Shown one piece after another: positions 38,405 through 47,047 of a stretch of 64,000 bases of DNA. The stretch is taken from the NCBI GenBank assembly GCA_963840805.1, contig CAWJAJ010000008.1, positions 1 to 64,000 on the forward strand, in the 5' to 3' direction. Source of the stretch: CADEEN01 sp963840805. GTDB lineage: Bacteria; Pseudomonadota; Gammaproteobacteria; Burkholderiales; Burkholderiaceae_C. Position 1 is the stretch's first letter; every line of letters starts with the position of its first letter. A program made the position numbers and the translations under genes. A model generated the notes under the pieces. The model was not told where the DNA came from. It worked only from the letters and a program-made list of their open reading frames with translations, and searched no databases.

Positions 38405-39195
38405 CCGACGCGCAACGCGAGGCCCTGCGCCAGCAGTTGCTGGTGCGCTCGCTGTGGCGCGAGGCCGAGCCGGACGCGCTGCAAGGATGGCTGCGCCAAG
38501 CCCCCTCGGCGGTCGCGCACGGCCTCGCGGCCTACCGCGGCAACGCGGCGGCGATCGCCGCACGCGCGCTCGCCGGCGCCTACCCCACCGTCGCGGCGCT
38601 GGTCGGCGAGGACAGCTTTGCCTTGCTGGCACGCGACTTGTGGCAACACCACGCGCCCGAACGCGGCGATCTCGGCGAATGGGGCGCGGCGCTGCCCGAT
38701 TTCATTGCCGCCAGCGCCGCACTGGCCAGCGAGCCCTACCTCGCCGACAGCGCCCGGCTCGATTGGTGCGTGCACCAGGCCAGCCGCGCCGCCGACGCCG
38801 CGCCGGCGCCACCGGCCCTCGATGCGCTGGCCAGCGACGCTGCCGCATCGCTGCGCCTGGTGCTGCGCCCGGGCTGCGCGTTGCTCGGCAGCGCGTGGCC
38901 GGTGGCGACGATCTGGCAGGCCCACCAGCGCGACGGCGAAGACCGCTTCGCCGCCGTGCGCGCCGCGTTCGCGGCCGGCCGAGGCGAGCACGCCTTCGTC
39001 TGGCGCGACGGCTTTGCCGTGCGCGTCGATGCGCTCGACGACGCCGGCGCCGCGTTCACGCGCGGCGTGTTGCGCGGTGACACGCTGGCCGGCGCACTCG
39101 ACGCCGCCGGCGACGGCTTCGCCTTCGATCAGTGGCTGGCGCAGGCGCTGCAAAAGCGCTGGCTGGTCGCCCTTCAACCGATGGATCCCCGATGA
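38401..39195 (+). CDS. bufC: DUF2063 partner protein of the MNIO enzyme
   Basis: 264 aa, intact. N-terminal DUF2063 domain (about 5-100): LRQQLLVRSLWREAEPDALQ, VAHGLAAYRGNAAAIAARAL, AGAYPTVAALVGEDSFALLA and LGEWGAALPDFIAAS. A C-terminal domain follows (VLRPGCALLGSAWPVATIWQ). In related systems this protein is thought to present the precursor peptide to the MNIO enzyme. ATGA overlaps with both the preceding and following genes show a tightly coupled operon. Confidence 0.92.
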   Translation: MTDAQREALRQQLLVRSLWREAEPDALQGWLRQAPSAVAHGLAAYRGNAAAIAARALAGAYPTVAALVGEDSFALLARDLWQHHAPERGDLGEWGAALPDFIAASAALASEPYLADSARLDWCVHQASRAADAAPAPPALDALASDAAASLRLVLRPGCALLGSAWPVATIWQAHQRDGEDRFAAVRAAFAAGRGEHAFVWRDGFAVRVDALDDAGAAFTRGVLRGDTLAGALDAAGDGFAFDQWLAQALQKRWLVALQPMDPR

Positions 39196-39668
39196 ATCTG
39201 CAAACCCTTCTTCGCCTCGGCCAGCGTGCCGTCGCCGCACTCGAGAGCGCCCAGCCACTGGCCCAGCTGGCGGCGCGCTGGCATGTCGCGCAGGTCTTCT
39301 TCCTGTCCGGGCTGACCAAGCTGCGCGATTGGGAGATCACGCTGGCGCTGTTCGAGGACGAGTACCACGTGCCGTTGCTGCCGCCCGAGGTCGCCGCCGT
39401 TGCCGGCACCGCTGGCGAACTGGTATTGCCGGTACTCCTGGTTCTGGGTCTGGGCGGTCGCTTCGCTGCGCTCGGCCTGTCGGTCGTGAATGTCGTCGCG
39501 GTGATCAGCCTGGCGGAGATCGCGCCAGCGGCGCTGCAGCAGCACGTGTTCTGGGGCAGCCTGCTGATCGGCCTGCTGCTGTGGGGGCCCGGCCGCTGGT
39601 CGCTCGACCACCGGGTGCTGCCACGCCTGCTGGGTGCGCCTGCCGCTGGCTACACTCGCGCGGCCTGA
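39192..39668 (+). CDS. bufD: DoxX-family membrane protein of the bufferin operon
   Basis: 158 aa with four hydrophobic segments: RWHVAQVFFLSGLTKLRDWE, PPEVAAVAGTAGELVLPVLL, LSVVNVVAVISLAEIAP and FWGSLLIGLLLWGPG. This is the DoxX/TQO-small-subunit-like fold. DoxX proteins are the usual fourth member of gig/buf/hvf operons; the role is unproven and may be redox coupling or export. Its ATG overlaps the stop of the DUF2063 gene. Confidence 0.88.
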   Translation: MNLQTLLRLGQRAVAALESAQPLAQLAARWHVAQVFFLSGLTKLRDWEITLALFEDEYHVPLLPPEVAAVAGTAGELVLPVLLVLGLGGRFAALGLSVVNVVAVISLAEIAPAALQQHVFWGSLLIGLLLWGPGRWSLDHRVLPRLLGAPAAGYTRAA

Positions 39669-39673
39669 AAGCC

Positions 39674-40907
39674 ATGCACGACGCACCCGCCTTGCAACCC
39701 CTGCTGCGCCGCCGCACCCTGCTGCTCGCCGCCACCGCGCTGGCGCTGCCGATCGGGGCCCGCGCGCAGCAGGCCGGCGGCGACTGGGCCCGGCTCGAGG
39801 CCGCGGCGCGCGGCCAGACGGTGTACTTCAACGCCTGGGGCGGCAGCGAGCGCATCAACGCCTACCTGCAATGGGCCGGCGGCGAGCTTGCCCAGCGTTG
39901 GCGCATCAAGCTCGAACATGTCAAGCTCGCCGACACCGCCGAGCTCGTCAGGCGGGTGCGCGCCGAGAAGGCTGCCGGCCGCAGCAGCGGCGGCTCGGCC
40001 GATCTGGCCTGGATCAACGGCGAGAACTTCCTGGCGCTGAAGCGCGAGGGCCTGCTGTTCGGCCCGTGGAGCGAGAGGCTGCCGAACTACGCGCTGGTCG
40101 ACACCGTCGGCAAGCCGACGACGCGCATCGACTTCTCGGAGGCCGTCGACGGCATGGAAGCGCCCTGGGGCATGGCCCAGCTGACTTTCTACGCCGACAC
40201 CGCGCGTGTGGCCAGGCCGCCGGCCAGCCTGGCCGAGTTGACGGCCTGGGCGAAGAACAACCCCGGACGCTTCACCTACCCGAAACCGCCGCAGTTCCAC
40301 GGCACGACGTTCCTGAAGCAGGTGCTGCTCGAGGCGGGCGGCGATCGCCTGGCCCTCTACGCGCCGCTACCGTGCCGAGCTCTTCGACCGCACGACCGCG
40401 CCGCTGTGGGCCGCGCTCGACGCGCTGCACCCGCACTTGTGGAAGCAGGGCCGGCAATTCCCGGCCAGCACCACGGTGATGCGGCAGATGCTGGCCGACG
40501 GCGAACTGGCGATCGGGCTGACCTTCAACCCCAACGAGGCCGCCAACGAGATCGCCGCCAAGGCGCTGCCGGCCACCGTCGTGAGCTATCAACACGTGGG
40601 CGGCACGATCGGCAACACGCACTTCCTGGCCATCCCGTTCAACAGCCGTGCCAAGGCGGGCGCACAGGTGGCGGCCAACTTCCTGCTGTCGCCGCCGGCG
40701 CAGGCGCGCAAGGCCGACATCCGGCACTGGGGCGATCCGACCGTGCTTGCGCTGGACAAACTCGGCGCCAACGAGCGCGCGCTGTTCGTGGCCGCCGCTG
40801 CGCCCGGCCAGATCACGCGACCGGCGCCGACGCTGCCCGAACCGCACGGTTCGTGGGTCGACCCGCTCGAGCGCGAATGGACACGCCGCTACGGGCAGGC
40901 CGCCTGA
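39674..40907 (+). CDS. ynjB: YnjB-family ABC transporter substrate-binding protein (one frameshift)
   Basis: About 410 aa periplasmic receptor. It has a twin-Arg-like signal (RRRTLLLAATALALPIGARA), then ARGQTVYFNAWGGSERINAY, DLAWINGENFLALKREGLLF and EAPWGMAQLTFYADTARVA. After a break near 40370 come HLWKQGRQFPASTTVMRQML, IGLTFNPNEAANEIAAKALP and VGGTIGNTHFLAIPFNSRAK, which identify the YnjB family. Substrate unknown. It starts 5 bp after the DoxX gene, so it could be co-transcribed with the bufferin operon, and precedes its own permease. Confidence 0.9.
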
Positions 40908-40937
40908 CCCGCTCGGGTCCGCGCGCGGCCGGCCCCG

Positions 40938-42584
40938 ATGACCCTGCCGCCGCGCTGCCGCGCCGCGCTCGTTGCGCCCATCGCGCTGTTCGCGCTGCCG
41001 CTCGCGCTGGCGCTGCCGGTGGCGTTGGCGCAGGCCGCCGATGCCGGCGCGTGGCGTGCGTTGCTGGCCGACCCGCAACTGCCGCGCGCGCTGACGCTGA
41101 CGGTCGGCAGTGCCACCGCCAGCACGGTGCTCGCGCTGGCGTCGTGCATGGCCCTCGTCACGCATTTGCACGGCACGCCGCTGTGGCAGCGCCTGGCCCG
41201 CGCGCTCGGGCCGATGCTGGCCATCCCGCATGCGGCGTTCGCGATCGGGCTGGCGCTGCTGGTGATGCCGGCCGGCGTGATCGCGCGCCTGCTGGCACCG
41301 CTGGCGGGATGGGCCGCGCCGCCGGATTGGCCCACGGTCAACGATCCGTATGCCGCAGGCCTCGTCGCCGTGCTGGTCGGCAAGGAGTTGCCGTTCCTGT
41401 TGTGGAACACCGTCGCGCTGCTGGCGCGGCCCGACATCGCGGCCGCACTGCGCGGCTGGCTGGCCAGCGGCGCGACACTTGGCTACCGCGGCGCCGCGGT
41501 CTGGTGGCGGGTGCTGTGGCCGCTGCTGCTGCCGCGCCTGGCCTGGCCGCTGCTGGCGGTGCTGGCCTACGGCCTGACGGTGGTCGACCTGGCGCTGATC
41601 GTCGGCCCGGCGTCTCCGCCGACGCTGGCGGTGGTCGCGTGGCAGGCGCTGCAGGCCGGCGACGCTGCCCGCAATGCCGAAGGGGCCGCGGCGGCGTTGC
41701 TGCTGGGCGCGGTGCTGCTCGTGCTGGTGATCGCCGGCCTGCTGACGGCGCATGCGCTGGGTGCGGCGTGGCGCCGAATGGCCGTTGACGGCCGGCGCCG
41801 CGCGGCGGTGTCCGGCCTGGGGGCGGGACTGGCGCGCACCATCACAGTCGGCCTGTTCTCGCTGTACGCCGTCGTCGCGGCGCTGCTCGCTGCGTCGTCG
41901 CTGGTCGGGCTGTGGGCCTTCCCGTCGCTGCTGCCGCAGGCCTGGACCTTGAATGCCTGGCAGCAGGTCGGCGCGGCCGGCGACGCGCTCGGTCTCACGG
42001 CCGGCCTCGGCACCGTGGCCGCGCTGGCGTCGCTGGCGCTGGTGCTGCTGTGGTTCGAGACCACGCCGGCGGCGTGGGATCGGCGCGCGATGCCGCTGGT
42101 GTTGGCGCCGCTGGTGGTGCCGGCGCTGCTGTTGATGGCGGGGCTGTACACGCTGGCACTGCGGCTGTCGCTCGACGGCACGCGCGCCGGCCTGGCCTGG
42201 GTGCACATGCTGGTGACGCTGCCGTATGTGTTCGTTGCGCTGGCGCCGGCCTGGCGCAGCTTCGACCGCCGCTTCGAGTGGACGGCACTGGCGCTCGGCC
42301 GCAGCCGCTGGGCCTTCTGGTGGCGCGTCAAGGTGCCGCTGCTCGCGGCGCCGATCGCCGCGGCACTGGCCGTGGGCTTCGCCGTCAGCGTCGCGCAGTA
42401 CCTGCCGACGCAGTTCATCGGTGCCGGCCGCCACGCCACGGTCACCACCGAAGCCGTCACGCTCGCATCGGGTGGCCAGCGCCACACCGCCGCGGCGTTC
42501 GCAGTGCTGCAGGCGTTGTTGCCGGCGCTCGGCTTTGCGCTGGCGGCGTGGGTCGGGCAACGGCAGCGCAAGAGAATCCCCTGA
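40938..42584 (+). CDS. ynjC: YnjC-family fused ABC permease
   Basis: 548 aa, intact, about twelve membrane helices made of two permease halves fused in one chain. Binding-protein-dependent permease loops are visible in each half: GATLGYRGAAVWWRVLWPLL in the first and ALGRSRWAFWWRVKVPLLAA in the second, where the ATPase docks. It belongs with ynjB and ynjD. The ATPase gene is displaced 731 bp downstream by repeat elements. Confidence 0.93.
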   Translation: MTLPPRCRAALVAPIALFALPLALALPVALAQAADAGAWRALLADPQLPRALTLTVGSATASTVLALASCMALVTHLHGTPLWQRLARALGPMLAIPHAAFAIGLALLVMPAGVIARLLAPLAGWAAPPDWPTVNDPYAAGLVAVLVGKELPFLLWNTVALLARPDIAAALRGWLASGATLGYRGAAVWWRVLWPLLLPRLAWPLLAVLAYGLTVVDLALIVGPASPPTLAVVAWQALQAGDAARNAEGAAAALLLGAVLLVLVIAGLLTAHALGAAWRRMAVDGRRRAAVSGLGAGLARTITVGLFSLYAVVAALLAASSLVGLWAFPSLLPQAWTLNAWQQVGAAGDALGLTAGLGTVAALASLALVLLWFETTPAAWDRRAMPLVLAPLVVPALLLMAGLYTLALRLSLDGTRAGLAWVHMLVTLPYVFVALAPAWRSFDRRFEWTALALGRSRWAFWWRVKVPLLAAPIAAALAVGFAVSVAQYLPTQFIGAGRHATVTTEAVTLASGGQRHTAAAFAVLQALLPALGFALAAWVGQRQRKRIP

Positions 42585-42664
42585 CATGAAACCGTTTTCG
42601 ATCCCGACGACGGTTTGCGGCCCGTTGCTGTCATTGCCTTTCCGCTTGTGCTGACAGTGGCGCG

Positions 42665-42903
42665 GCAACGGGGCAGCCGGGCCGGGCACGGCGCTTAGGT
42701 TGCGGCGGTCTTCGCTGCGCTCAGACTGCCCTGCGCTGCGCGGGCCGTGGCCCCGTCGCGCAACTCCCTCCGTTCGCTTCGCTCACTGTGGTCGAACAGG
42801 CGCGACGAGTCAGATCACGAAGCGCGCTGCGCGCGCGGGCCCCGGCCCCTGTGCTGCTCGGCGCCTCACATGCGCGCCGTGCCCGGCCCGGCTGCCCCGT
42901 TGC
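42665..42903. repeat. Structured repeat family 2, left element
   Basis: A 239-bp element in the ynjC-ynjD gap (42585-43315), closed by perfect 30-bp inverted ends (42665-42694 with 42874-42903; they begin GCAACGGGGCAGCC). The interior contains the core CGACGAGTCAGAT-CACGAAGCGCG (around 42803-42826). A homologous element in opposite orientation follows at 42950-43187 with a different outer stem. Several small frames here lack coding character. Confidence 0.85.
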
Positions 42904-42949
42904 AGAACCGAGGTGGCGTGCGAGACGTCGAACACCGACCCTGTTGCCG

Positions 42950-43187
42950 GCAAGGCGGCGGGCGGGGCCTGGGCGGGGCGAATCGGCGCCGCCGAGGAGC
43001 GCAGGGCTTCTGGCCGCGCGCCTTGGCGCGCTTCGTCATCTGACTCGTCGCAGCTGTTCGAGCGCAGCGAGCGCAGCGAACGAAGCGAGTTCTGCGACGG
43101 GCCAGAAGGCCGAGCACCGCAGGGACCCCGCAGCGCAGCGAAGGGCCAGCCGTCTGAGCCCCGCCCACGCCCCGCCCGGCGCCTTGC
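42950..43187. repeat. Structured repeat family 2, right element (inverted)
   Basis: 238 bp closed by 30-bp inverted ends with two mismatches (42950-42979 with 43158-43187; they begin GCAAGGCGGCGGGC). The interior is the reverse complement of the left element's core (CGCGCTTCGTCATCTGACTC at about 43027-43046). An inner stem GGCCTTCTGGCC-like on this copy corresponds to a differently sequenced but still paired inner stem in the left copy, so pairing rather than sequence is kept. Confidence 0.85.
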
Positions 43188-43315
43188 TCGCGCCGATGCA
43201 AGCATCAAGATGCGGTCGTACGCGAACACCCGCAATGGGCCGAAAGCTGACCTCCGATCGGCGTGCAATCGTTGCGTGTCTGGCGGCTCGGGCGAAGCAC
43301 AATCGCGCAGCTGAC

Positions 43316-43948
43316 ATGGCACTGCAACTGGATCACGTCAGCATCGCTGTCCACGGCCGCACGCTGTTGAGCGACCTGAGCGCGACCATCGAGCCCGGCC
43401 GCGTGCTGGCCGTGATGGGCGCCAGTGGTTCGGGCAAATCGAGCCTGCTGGCGTGGATCGCCGGTACGTTGGAGCCGCCGTTCGAGGCCCGCGGCGCCCT
43501 GCGCCTCGATGGCCGCGACCTCGCCGGCGTGCCGATCCAGCAGCGCCGCATCGGCCTGCTGTTCCAGGACGACCTGCTGTTCCCGCACCTGAGCGTGCGC
43601 GACAACCTGCTGTTCGCATTGCCGGCCGGCGCGCGCGCGGCGCGGGTGCAGGCCGCCGAACGCGCGCTCGACGAAGCCGGGCTCGCTGGCTTCGGCGAGC
43701 GCCTGCCCGGCAGCCTGTCGGGCGGCCAGCGCGCGCGGGTGTCGCTGTTGCGCGCCCTGCTCGCGGCACCGGCGGCGCTGCTGCTCGACGAGCCCTTCGG
43801 CAAGCTCGACACCACGCTGCGCGCGCAGATGCGCGAGTTCACGTTCACCATGCTGGCGGCACGCCAGGTGCCGGCCTTGCTGGTCACGCACGATGCGGCC
43901 GACATTCCCGCCGGCGCCCGGACTATCCGGCTCGACACCGATGCTTGA
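43316..43948 (+). CDS. ynjD: YnjD-family ABC transporter ATPase
   Basis: 210 aa, intact. Walker A GASGSGKSSLL at about residue 35, Q-loop in IGLLFQDDLLFPHLSV, signature LSGGQRARVSLLRAL, Walker B AALLLDEPFGKLD and switch His in LLVTHDAAD. Energises import through the YnjB/YnjC proteins encoded upstream. The downstream CDP-alcohol phosphatidyltransferase overlaps its end by eight bases, the same neighbour order as Escherichia coli ynjB-C-D-(E)-F. Confidence 0.93.
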   Translation: MALQLDHVSIAVHGRTLLSDLSATIEPGRVLAVMGASGSGKSSLLAWIAGTLEPPFEARGALRLDGRDLAGVPIQQRRIGLLFQDDLLFPHLSVRDNLLFALPAGARAARVQAAERALDEAGLAGFGERLPGSLSGGQRARVSLLRALLAAPAALLLDEPFGKLDTTLRAQMREFTFTMLAARQVPALLVTHDAADIPAGARTIRLDTDA

Positions 43949-44549
43949 CCGCGCTGCCACCGCCATGCTCAAGCCCGCGCTCGACGCCGGTGCGCGCGTG
44001 CTGGTGCGCTGGGGCATCGGTGCCGACGCGGTGACGCTGGCCGGCTTTGCCATCGGCGTCGCCGCGGCCGTGGCGATCGGCTTCGGCGCGACCGGCTGGG
44101 GCTTGACCCTGCTGCTGGCGAGCCGGCTGGCCGACGGTCTCGACGGCGCCGTCGCGCGCCAGACGCGCACCACCGACCGCGGCGCGTTTCTCGACATCAC
44201 GCTCGACTTCCTCTTCTACGCCAGCATCCCGCTGGCCTTCGCGCTCGCCGATCCGGCGCGCAACGCGCTGCCCGCGGCGGCGCTGCTGGCCGCATTCATC
44301 GGCACCGGGTCGAGCTTCCTGGCGTTCGCGGTGATGGCCGAGCGGCGCGGCCTCGCCAGCGATGCCTATCCGAACAAGGGCCTCTTCTACCTCGGTGGCC
44401 TCACCGAAGCCGGCGAGACCTTGATCTGCTTCGCGCTGATGTGCCTCTGGCCCGAGCGCTTCACCTGGTGGGCCTACGGCTTTGCCGCGCTGTGTGCGCT
44501 GACCATCGTCACGCGCATCGTCGGCGGTGCGAAGCTGCTGTCGCGCTGA
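43941..44549 (+). CDS. ynjF: CDP-alcohol phosphatidyltransferase family protein (YnjF-like)
   Basis: 202 aa membrane enzyme that transfers a phosphatidyl group from a CDP-linked lipid to an alcohol. The signature DG-x2-AR-x8-G-x3-D-x3-D is present in ADGLDGAVARQTRTTDRGAF followed by LDITLD. Hydrophobic helices surround it (VTLAGFAIGVAAAVAIGFG, LPAAALLAAFIGTGSSFLAF). The acceptor alcohol cannot be deduced. Overlaps the ABC ATPase gene start-to-stop, so it belongs to that operon. Confidence 0.92.
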   Translation: MLDRAATAMLKPALDAGARVLVRWGIGADAVTLAGFAIGVAAAVAIGFGATGWGLTLLLASRLADGLDGAVARQTRTTDRGAFLDITLDFLFYASIPLAFALADPARNALPAAALLAAFIGTGSSFLAFAVMAERRGLASDAYPNKGLFYLGGLTEAGETLICFALMCLWPERFTWWAYGFAALCALTIVTRIVGGAKLLSR

Positions 44550-44613
44550 CGGCATCGGCCGTGTAAGGTACGCCGGCCACCGCCCGACCGAACGCCGCCT
44601 CGCGAGGAGACCC

Positions 44614-46765
44614 ATGTCGAAGAAGAAGCTGTTGATCGTGGCCGTGCTGTCGGCGCTGGTCGCGGCGTACTTCGCCTTCGACGTCGGGCGCCTGCTCAGC
44701 CTCGATACCCTGAAGGCGCAGCAGGCGAGTTTTGCGGCGCTGTACGCCGAATCGCCGCTGTGGGTGATCGGCGTCTACGCGCTGGTCTACATCGCGGTCT
44801 TCGCGCTGGCGCTGCCGGTGGGCGCGGTGATGACGCTGGCCGGCGGGGCGCTGTTCGGCCTCGTGGTCGGCACCCTGGTGGTGTCGTTCGCCTCGACGAT
44901 CGGCGCCACGCTCGCGTTCCTGGCGTCGCGCCACGTGCTTGCCGACAGCGTGCGCGCGCGCCTGGGCAACCGGCTGGCCGAAGTCGACAAGGGCATTGCC
45001 AGCGACGGACCGTTCTACCTGTTCACGCTGCGGCTGATCCCGGCCATCCCGCCGGCGGCGATCAACCTGCTGTTCGGGCTCACGAAGATGCGCACCTGGC
45101 CCTTCTACTGGGTCAGCCAACTCGGCATGCTCGCCGGCACCATCGCCTACATCAACGCCGGCACGCAATTGGCGAAGATCGAATCCGCCAGCGGCATCCT
45201 GCAGCCGGCGCTGATCGCCTCGTTCGTGCTGCTCGGAGTCTTCCCGCTGATCGCCAAGAAGATCGTCGATGCGGCGAAGGCGCGCCGCGTCTATGCGCGC
45301 TGGGCCGGCGCGCGGCCGCGCTCGTTCGATCGCAACCTGGTGGTCATCGGCGCCGGCGCGGCCGGTCTGGTCACGGCCTACATCGCCGCGGCGGTGAAAG
45401 CCAAGGTGACCCTGGTCGAGGCGCACAAGATGGGCGGCGACTGCCTGAACTACGGCTGCGTGCCGAGCAAGGCCCTGATCAGGACCGCGACGCTGGCGCG
45501 GCAGATCCGGCATGCGCAGGACTACGGCATCGCTGCGGCGCACGCGAGCATCGACTTCGCGCAGGTGATGGCGCGCGTGGCCGGTGTCGTGCGCGCGGTG
45601 GAGCCGCACGATTCGGTGGCGCGCTACACCGCGCTGGGCGTCGATGTCGTCGCGGGCCACGCCCGGCTGATCGATCCGTGGACCGTACAGATCAAGAAGG
45701 ACGACGGCAGCACGCAGACGCTGACCACCCGCAGCATCGTCATCGCCACCGGCGCGGCGCCGTTCGTGCCGCCGCTGCCAGGCCTGGACGATGTCGGCTA
45801 CCTGACCAGCGACACGCTGTGGGGCCTGCGCGAACTGCCGCCTCGGCTGGTGGTGCTCGGTGGCGGGCCGATCGGCTGCGAGCTGGCGCAGTGCTTCGCC
45901 CGGCTGGGCTCGCAGGTGACGCAGATCGAGATGCTGCCGCGCATCATGATCCGCGAGGACGCCGAAGTCTCGGCCTGTGCGCGGCAGGCCCTCGAAGCCG
46001 ACGGCGTGACGGTCCTCACCGGGCACAAGGCGCTGCGCTGCGAGAAGACCGCCGAGGGCAAGTTCATCGTCGTCGAAGTCCGGCGGCGAGCCCAAACGCA
46101 TCGCCTTCGACGTGCTGCTGTGCGCGGTCGGCCGCAGCGCGCGTCTGAAGGGCTTCGGCCTCGAGGAACTCGGCATCCCGGTCGACCGCACGGTGCAGAC
46201 CAACGAGTACCTGGAAACGATCTACCCCAACATCCTGGCGGCCGGCGACGTCGCGGGGCCGTACCAGTTCACCCACACCGCCGCGCACCAGGCCTGGTAC
46301 GCGTCGGTCAATGCCCTGTTCGGCCCGTTCAAGAAGTTCAAGGCCGACTACTCGGTGATCCCGTGGGCGACGTTCATCGACCCCGAGGTCGCGCGCGTCG
46401 GCCTGAACGAACAGGAGGCGAAGGAAAAGGGGGTCGCCTACGAGGTGACGAGATACGGCATCGACGACCTCGACCGCGCGATCGCCGACTCGGCCGCGCA
46501 GGGCTGGGTCAAGGTGCTGACCGTGCCGGGCAAAGACAGGATTCTCGGCGTGACGATCGTCGGGGTGCACGCCGGCGACCTGCTTGCCGAATTCGTGCTG
46601 GCGATGAAGCATGGCCTGGGTCTGAACAAGATCCTCGGCACGATCCACACCTACCCGACACTGGCCGAAGCCAACAAGTACGCGGCGGGCGAATGGAAGC
46701 GCGCGCACCAGCCTGCAAAGCTGCTGCAGTGGGTCGCGAAGTTCCACGCTTGGCGCCGCGCGTGA
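44614..46765 (+). CDS. TVP38/DedA membrane domain fused to a mercuric-reductase-like flavoprotein (one frameshift)
   Basis: About 717 aa. Residues 1-230 are a TVP38/SNARE-associated (DedA-like) membrane domain: IGVYALVYIAVFALALPVGA, GATLAFLASRHVLADSV and FYLFTLRLIPAIPPAAINLL. From about 240 a pyridine-nucleotide disulfide oxidoreductase follows: FAD site VVIGAGAAGLVTAYIAA, redox disulfide GGDCLNYGCVPSKAL, NAD(P) site VVLGGGPIGCELAQ, AAGDVAGPYQFTHTA and the C-terminal catalytic HTYPTLAEAN. A break near 46080 is probably an error. The fusion would anchor a dithiol or metal reductase to the inner membrane. Confidence 0.92.
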
Positions 46766-46772
46766 CGCGGCC

Positions 46773-47038
46773 AGGGCCTGTTCACACTATGGACGACAGA
46801 TGCGTTGCAGCCACAAAGGCCGCGAGCAAGGCGCAAAGCGCAGCCGGGGTCGGGCCCCGGCGAGGCTTTGCAACGCCGCGCGCGGCCTTTGTGGCTGCAA
46901 CCCGCAGGGAACGGGCCGATTGGGGCGCAGCGCGGCGTTGCGTCCCTTGCCCGGACGCGAGTCCGGGCGGCATGCCGCGCCTTGCTCTGCGCCCCAATCG
47001 GCCCGTTCGCACTGCCGTCCGTAGTGTGAACAGGCCCT
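46773..47038. mobile_element. MITE-like paired-hairpin element, family 3
   Basis: 266 bp with perfect 17-bp terminal inverted repeats (AGGGCCTGTTCACACTA, 46773-46789 and 47022-47038). Inside are two hairpins in opposite orientation: stem 21 bp (46804-46824 with 46881-46901) and stem 22 bp (46909-46930 with 46987-47008). Both loops are 56 nt and, compared in the same orientation, begin AGCAAGGCGC and end GCAACGCCGCG, whereas the stems are unrelated. No transposase. It sits 7 bp after one gene and 9 bp before the next. No clear target-site duplication was seen. Confidence 0.85.
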
Positions 47039-47047
47039 AGCTCGCCG

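Noticed and set aside
40272..42689. An 805-codon minus-strand open frame rich in Arg, Gln and His across the YnjC gene
   Set aside because: Shadow of a membrane-protein gene; no motifs, and the plus-strand YnjC permease is clear.
46773..47038. Integron attC site or integron cassette
   Set aside because: Ends lack the RYYYAAC/GTTRRRY consensus, there is no integrase and the architecture is a hairpin pair within 17-bp terminal repeats.
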